NCBI GenBank assembly: GCA_003427395.1
Contig: BFEA01000102.1
Coordinates: forward strand, 2,767,683 to 2,791,593
Source of the DNA: Chara braunii
Lineage: Eukaryota > Streptophyta > Charophyceae > Charales > Characeae
Direction of reading: 5' to 3'
DNA: 23,911 nucleotides
Shown here: one piece after another, positions 19,034 through 23,911 of the stretch
Layout of the letters: every line of letters begins with the position of its first letter
Numbering within the stretch: position 1 is the stretch's first letter
The notes under the pieces: model-generated
What the model was told of the DNA's origin: nothing
What the model saw: only the letters and a program-made list of their open reading frames with translations
Databases searched by the model: none
Position numbers and translations under genes: made by a program

Positions 19034-19124
19034 GCTCGATCCCACGCAGGATCGAGTAAAAACTTCCCCTTTCCCACATTTCCGTTTTCGAAAGTACCTG
19101 GCGCGCTAGCCCGTCCAGGCTCAT
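19034..19124 (+). repeat. Two-hairpin dispersed repeat, copy B
   Basis: Stem-loop 1 at 19035-19056 has 8-bp arms CTCGATCC/GGATCGAG around CACGCA. Stem-loop 2 near 19096-19120 has arms CCTGG/CCAGG with flanking AAGTA and CTCATCC. The order and spacing match copies at 19771 and 20383. Confidence 0.75.
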
Positions 19125-19246
19125 CCCTTCTCCCTGCGCTCGTCGGCTGCTCTGGCAGCACCGCCTCGCCTTTCGCTGTGATACCTTGCTGCCGTTGTGC
19201 TGCCCCGCTGCCTTCCGGCACTACGCTGTGCCAAATGCCTCATCCT

Positions 19247-19770
19247 CCGAATGCACCCGGCACGCCTCGCCGTCCAGATGCACCTCCCTCTCTTGGCTCT
19301 TCCCCCGCTACCTCTCCGCGCAGTCTTCTTTACTAACAATCCCATAAAATAACTACTAATTTCTATGCCCAACATTACCATTCGATTTGCCATTCCTGAA
19401 ACCCCCCTCTTTGACTCCTTGATCGACCGTTTTCATTTAAAATCGCGTAGTATTCCTCACCTCCCGCTGCCTCTCCCGCCATAGCCCGCGCAGTGCGATC
19501 TCTTCTAATTCCTATTTCTACTGATCTAATATTGAAACTAACTTCACCATTCACCTCGCAGATACCGAAAATCCCCATTGCATGCTTTATCCCACCCGAT
19601 TCCATTTAGAATCGAGTGATAACTCGATTTCTTCTCTCCCACCACCTCTGCCATAGCTAGAGCCCCGCGCAACTTATTTCGTACTAACCTCTATTTCACT
19701 AACATTTTATCTAAAACTAACACAAAAATCGGAGTCGCCCTGGTCTAACACCCCATACTCCCTTCTTCAC
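19247..19770 (+). repeat. Diverged tandem repeat, period about 170 bp
   Basis: Each unit contains a hairpin with loop CATTTA (19434-19439 and 19603-19608, 169 bp apart), a stretch like CTCCCGCTGCCTCTCCCGCC, a CCGCGCA motif, then TCTAATT/ACTAAC-rich DNA. Roughly three units are recognisable, the first lacking a clear hairpin. Frames across it are low in protein character. Confidence 0.65.
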
Positions 19771-19886
19771 TCACCCGCTCCCACAAGGGAACGAGCGAGT
19801 TGCGCGTCTTCGGCTGCGCTCACTCGTTCTTCCCACCATACCTCCTTTACGAATGCACCTGGCGCAGGGCCCCGCCAGGTTCATTC
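19771..19886 (+). repeat. Two-hairpin dispersed repeat, copy C
   Basis: Stem-loop 1 region: CGCTC (19776-19780) pairs with GAGCG (19793-19797), or alternatively GAACGAG (19789-19795) pairs with CTCGTTC (19823-19829). Stem-loop 2 is very strong: 14-bp arms GAATGCACCTGGCG and CGCCAGGTTCATTC (19851-19864 and 19873-19886) with a single mismatch and an 8-nt loop. Confidence 0.8.
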
Positions 19887-20173
19887 CCCTTTTTCCCTCC
19901 TTTGTTTTCACCCCTTGCGCCGCTACCTGCCTCAATCCGACAGCGCTCCGTTGCCTGGTCCTCCACTCCCTCTCTGTGTTTCCCCGAATGGACCTGGTCC
20001 GACCCCGCGTCCCTGTTCGTTCCCCTCTGTCTTCTGCCTTAGCGTTCGCCATGCTCCGTTGCGCTATCTGTTTGCCCCGCCGGCTCCGTCGGCTCTGTAC
20101 CTCGAGACTAGCGCCCGCGCCTGGCCTCACCCATCGACGGACACGACATAGCGACCTGACGGCAACTCCAGTA

Positions 20174-20264
20174 CGAGGGAACTTTCGGAGGAACCAGCTA
20201 TTAGCTGGTTTGATTAGCCTTTCGGGCTTATACCCGAAGTCCGACGAACGATTTGCACGTCAAC
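20174..20264 (-). rRNA. Partial, diverged large-subunit (25S/28S) rRNA fragment, copy 1
   Basis: Read on the plus strand this is the complement of a highly conserved LSU rRNA segment: GGAACCAGCTA..., then GATTAG...TTTCG, TATACCC, and CGAACGATTTGCACGTCA. It has more differences than copy 2. Only about 90 bases are present, so it is a fragment and not a working rRNA gene. Confidence 0.75.
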
Positions 20265-20265
20265 A

Positions 20266-20311
<46 letters not shown>

Positions 20312-20351
20312 CGGTTCAATTAGTCTTTCGCCCCTATACCCAAGCCCGACA
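20265..20351 (-). rRNA. Partial large-subunit (25S/28S) rRNA fragment, copy 2
   Basis: Near-identical to the conserved fungal LSU segment as I remember it: CTCCAGCTATCCTGAGGG, then ACTTCGGAGGGAACCAGCTA, then TTAGTCTTTCGCCCCTATACC on the plus strand (rRNA sense is minus). It is joined directly to the end of copy 1, so the same region is duplicated in tandem. No flanking rDNA is present. Confidence 0.85.
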
Positions 20352-20382
20352 GGTAGTCGGTGCGGCAGCATTTCTTTTGCCT

Positions 20383-20447
20383 GATCCCGCCGGATCTTAC
20401 CTATTTGCTTCGCATGTACCTACGGCAGAACCCCGGACAGGTTCATT
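20383..20447 (+). repeat. Two-hairpin dispersed repeat, copy D
   Basis: Stem-loop 1: GATCC-CGCC-GGATC. After 21 nt, stem-loop 2: ACCT...CGG paired with CCG...AGGT, followed by TCATTC as in copy C. It directly follows the rRNA fragments. Confidence 0.65.
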
Positions 20448-21603
20448 CGCCGCAGTATCAAGGCCTTTCGGCCTGTGTTTCGGATAATTTGCGGTTACGC
20501 CTACTGCTTGTGACTTTGCTCACTACAGCACCTAGCGCCCGTAGCCGCCCAACCTTCTCTACATCATTCCACTTTTAACGGACGTCCCAAAAGACATAGT
20601 CTGGGCCACGGGGTCAATCAGCCCCGGCCCTCAGTCAATTCGGAATATTCAGCTTTTACTCATCAAGGCCCACCATCTAGGTTTGAACGTGGTCCGTATT
20701 TCAACAATTCAATGGTGCACCCAGTGAGCTAGGCTCTTGGGTGCCTGCTACACCCACGGCACCGCGCTCCAAGCCAAAACGGGGCCGCGCATAACAATAA
20801 AGGAAAAACAAATAGATAAATAAATTAAAAAAAAAAAGAAAAAAAAAGACATAAAATATTATAAATAAGGGCCCCTATGCACGGTGCGGGGACTGCTAAA
20901 GCCCCACCGGCCCCGTGGATCGGCCCCGCTGCTACGCCTGTCAACGAAAACTAGAGGGGGATAGCCCGTCGACCCTCGACCCCTCGGTTTTCTCTACACG
21001 CTCCACTGCAGTTGTTGCGCCGACACCCGCTGACCTCGACCCGAGAACCTCCGTAGCAATAGTCTGATGTCGTAACCTATAGGGCTAAGCCCAAACCTGC
21101 GACCAGAACACGCCGAATGCCATATAAGGCGGTACGGCGCGGCACTCAGGACCAGGGAAATTGGCCTGAGTCTCATCTCTGCCTACAACCGTGCGCACGG
21201 CCGCCCAGCGTCTGCGCCGACTTACCAAAGCTGTACCACAGCCGCCACTTGCGCTCCTCCGCGTGCCGAGACCTGCCACAGTCACACGGTCGCCGTTGCC
21301 GTCGTCGTCCTCGCACGCGCAACTCGCCTCGGCCAGCACACCAATCAAAAAGGAAATATCCCTAGTTCCTACTTACTCAAAAATAAATAAATAATAGTAA
21401 TAATACCAAGCAGAACGACCGAGGTCCGGGCCGGCTCTATGATCAATAACAGAAAAGAAATCACGCGCGCCCTAAACCTGCGCGCTCACACACTCGCTAT
21501 TGTGGTCAACCACCCTGTCACGCAAATATAGACGCAGCTGTACTTAGCGCGGTATACCTAAACTCTAGACCAAAACTATTTTCTGTCACTTGCAAAAACC
21601 AAG
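20448..21603. other. Intergenic DNA with A-rich tract and GC palindromes
   Basis: No gene is supported. There is a small hairpin AGGCC-TTTC-GGCCT at 20462-20475, an A-rich tract at about 20798-20867, and a perfect 12-bp palindrome, CCGTGCGCACGG, at 21189-21200. An AT-rich (AAAT)n-like patch lies near 21380-21407. Confidence 0.5.
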
Positions 21604-21629
21604 GCGGATACCCTTGTAAGGGTATTCGC
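21604..21629 (+). repeat. 12-bp hairpin with 2-nt spacer
   Basis: GCGGATACCCTT and AAGGGTATTCGC pair over 12 positions with one G-T pair. It is the strongest single stem between the rRNA fragments and the hairpin array downstream. Confidence 0.85.
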
Positions 21630-22119
21630 ACCGACAACGTCCCACCGTTTGCCGCTGGAAACTTTCGGCAACACTTCCCCACAAAATTGGGAAAATTGTC
21701 TGCCAAACTCCACCCGCCGGTACCTGTCGTAGTCCAGTCCCCCAGTACCTCCTCTAGCATGGTCCCGACGTCCATCGCTGCCGCACAAAAACCTCCCTCA
21801 AATTAATAAAATATGGGTCGTAGACAAAATTCATGTCAAAAGTATACTCCCGCCATGCCACCTTGGTCCCGCAGAGTCCCTAGGAATGCTCCACCGACAC
21901 TAGTCAGAGGGAAATGGAGCAGACTCCTCCCTTCCCCGGCTATGGCTACCCTGCTCCGCCTCTCGCGCTCCACTACAGACCACCAACCTCCTCCCACGTT
22001 GCCTCTCGCAGCTCCTGTAGCAGTTCAACAACACTCAAGTGTGCTTGTCTCACATTGGCAGCACGAGTGTTTTCTGTGTGGCAGTTGGGAGTAGCTGCCT
22101 GTTTTATAGTGGCTGAGGA
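21630..22119. other. Intergenic DNA, no gene recognised
   Basis: Frames on both strands are short and compositionally driven. A 6-bp stem TTGCCG/CGGCAA lies near 21649-21672. Nothing else stands out. Confidence 0.5.
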
Positions 22120-22918
22120 GGGTTGGACGTCACTCCAACCCCCAGGCAAAATCGTGAGCTCACACTGAGCTCTTGATCTGGCCAAGATCAAAGGCTAACT
22201 GTGGGCGCATGACAACCACAACCTTAGTGGGGCCATTTTCTTTAACTGCCCCATTTTTCTTTTTCTTTTCTTTTTCTCAGTTATCTCGGAATTCCACGAG
22301 ATAGTTGAGATCATGGCATTTCCAAAACTATTTTTCTTTTATTTTTCTGATTAGGGGTTTGAGAGATACAACCTCTTTCAGTTTAATGTATCGGGACCTG
22401 TTTTCCAAGGCAGATACGTTAGGAAAAAGGTTGTACTTCACCTTTTCCTCTATAACCCTTTCATTTCCAGGCTCACTCTAAAAACAAGAGTCTGACAGTA
22501 AGGTAGCATCTCGTGAGGACAAATGTCCTCATGAGAAAGCACTAAAATAAAACAAAATAATAAAAGAAACAACAAAATAAAAACTAATTCTAACTGTAAT
22601 GCGCCTGACCCTTACCTCAACGAGGTGCATGTTGTTGTATGCAACAACCCTTCATTTTCTTTGCCCTCCCCTGAAAACAGGGAGGGCTGTTGTCATTGTG
22701 GGAAAGATAGGTCCTCCCCTCTCCCAACCATTCCCATTTCTCTTTTTTTCTCCCTCCCCTATCCTCCAACTTCCTCCTCTCCACAAACGTCAATACCAGC
22801 CTTAGGATCGAAGATCCCGAGGTCGAGAATATTTGACCTCGAAAGGCAATGGGAACCTACTGTATTCCCACTCAGCCAAAACACCTGCCCTCCCAACCAC
22901 GAGGCACGATCACCTCGT
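22120..22918 (+). repeat. Array of unrelated short hairpins separated by A- or T-rich DNA
   Basis: At least twelve stem-loops: 22120-22141 (GGGTTGGA/TCCAACCC), 22154-22163 (palindrome GTGAGCTCAC), 22173-22191 (TTGATCT/AGATCAA), 22282-22303 (TATCTCG/CGAGATA), 22421-22449 (10-bp, one bulge), 22475-22491 (ACTCT/AGAGT), 22509-22536 (12-bp TCTCGTGAGGAC/GTCCTCATGAGA, one G-T), 22631-22648 (GTTGTTG/CAACAAC), 22663-22687 (10-bp, one bulge), 22805-22817 (GGATC/GATCC), 22818-22841 (CGAGGTC/GACCTCG), 22850-22870 (TGGGAA/TTCCCA) and 22899-22918 (ACGAGG/CCTCGT). The stems differ in sequence; only the architecture recurs. No gene overlaps convincingly. Confidence 0.8.
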
Positions 22919-22936
22919 TTTCCGTTATTCCTCTCC

Positions 22937-22997
22937 TTTTTTTTTCTTTTTTTTTTTTTCTTTTTTTTTTGTTCTTTTTTTTGTTCTTTTTTTTTTT
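22937..22997. repeat. T-rich homopolymer tract
   Basis: Long T runs broken by single C or GTTC. Plus-strand frames through it give Phe-rich peptides that are artefacts of composition. Confidence 0.95.
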
Positions 22998-23380
22998 ACA
23001 GTTTCCATCTCGTTGCCACTCGCTGCTGCCCTCTCCTCGTTTTGCCTGCTCCTAGTATGCCAACAGCCACGAAACGTGAGGGAGGGGACTTAGAGAAAAA
23101 AGAAAAAAATAAAAAAATAAAAAAATAAAAATAACCAAAACTTATATGAAAACAACGAGCTACCTTGCCTATCTCCCTGTAATATGATTGCGGTATGCAT
23201 GTGTTGTCCCTATGGTTTTTGCTTTCTCTTCAGGACCTAATCAGATTGAATGGAAAAAATGTGTGAGAGTGAAGCTTAAGTTTCATCTTTGTTTTGACTG
23301 AAACTAGACTAAGGATGAACTGGGGGAAGGTGGGAGGAAGGCAGTTTTGCATGCGTTTGGAAGGGTCAACCAAAGCCTGA
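22998..23380. other. Non-coding stretch with A-rich tract
   Basis: An (A)nT-type tract occupies about 23094-23134. The rest shows no gene, RNA or repeat before the terminal array. Confidence 0.6.
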
Positions 23381-23911
23381 GCATTGTTTCTACTGTGAAT
23401 GGCTCGGGGCTATGTTTATTTGGCTGTTTTCTGAAGGACCAGGCATTGTTTCTACTATGAATGACCTGGTTGTTATGTTTATTTAGTTGTTTTCTGAAGG
23501 ACCAGGCATTGTTTCTACTGTGAATGGCCTGGCTACCCTAGTTAACTCTGAGGGTTTGCCTGATTGAAGGAGTTTAAATTCTTGTTTATTCTGAGGGAGG
23601 ATTTTTTGTCTAAGGCTAAGCATTGTTTCCAAGAAAAGTACTTTATGTATATTTGCATGTGAACTGGCAGCTGGGCATTATTTCTACTATGAATGACCTG
23701 GTTGTTATGTTTATTTAGTTGTTTTCTGAAGGACCAGGCATTGTTTCTACTGTGAATGGTCTGGCTACCCTAGTTAACTCTGAGGGTTTGCCTGATTGAA
23801 GGAGTTTAAATTCTTGTTTATTCTGAGGGAGGATTTTTTGTCTAAGGCTAAGCATTGTTTCCAAGAAAAGTACTTTATGTATATTTGCATGTGAACTGGC
23901 AGCTGGGCATT
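23381..23911 (+). repeat. Nested tandem array: 62-bp subunits inside a 232-bp unit, running off the window
   Basis: The word GCATTGTTTCTACT starts subunits at 23381, 23443 and 23506 (62-63 bp). A larger unit starts at 23443 and recurs at 23675 (where it reads GCATTATTTCTACT) and 23907, an exact 232-bp period both times, with very few differences between copies. The unit also contains GTTAACTCTGAGGG and GAGTTTAAATTC blocks. The array continues past the last base. Confidence 0.95.

Noticed and set aside
19859-19886. tRNA gene or tRNA-derived SINE, from A-box-like and B-box-like words
   Set aside because: The two words are far too close together for an internal promoter, and the segment folds as one long hairpin rather than a cloverleaf.
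22833-23128. Plus-strand Phe-rich frames
   Set aside because: They are translations of the T-rich tract.

Overview
This window looks like nuclear, repeat-rich intergenic DNA from a filamentous fungus. The reasons are a fungal-style Ty3/gypsy gag-pol on the minus strand, antisense fragments of eukaryotic large-subunit rRNA, many microsatellites and minisatellites, and no recognisable housekeeping gene. A truffle-like or other TE-rich ascomycete is possible, but that is a guess. The element is old: its reading frames are broken by many in-frame stops and small frameshifts.

Layout on + coordinates. 1-5998: (GA)n, a cluster of short perfect inverted repeats, two small tandem duplications, pyrimidine-rich DNA with scattered ambiguous bases, a degenerate ~30-bp minisatellite (3910-4720), then AT-rich DNA. 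5999-12174 (minus strand): a decayed Ty3/gypsy core in the order gag - protease - RT - RNase H - integrase. 12304-17198 (minus strand, directly upstream of gag): at least seven tightly packed reading frames that I cannot assign to a known family. 17199-23911: AT-rich DNA with twin GC hairpin modules, minisatellites, a dispersed repeat with two stem-loops, 28S-like fragments, a dense run of hairpins, homopolymer tracts, and a 232-bp tandem array that runs off the end of the window.

The most interesting part is the cassette upstream of gag. It holds three large proteins (L1, L2, L3) that look paralogous to each other and internally duplicated, three small proteins (S1, S2, S3) that look like a second paralogous family, and one helical protein. 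They sit head to tail on the same strand as gag-pol with spacings from about 100 nt down to a 4-nt ATGA overlap, as in a polycistronic viral or retroelement RNA rather than ordinary fungal genes. They carry the same kind of decay as gag-pol. Only about 130 nt separate the last cassette frame from gag, too little for an LTR, primer-binding site and leader. My working idea is a giant retroelement with a multi-gene module upstream of gag; the alternative is a gag-pol copy that landed beside an older, unrelated multi-ORF element. No convincing LTR pair was found by eye.
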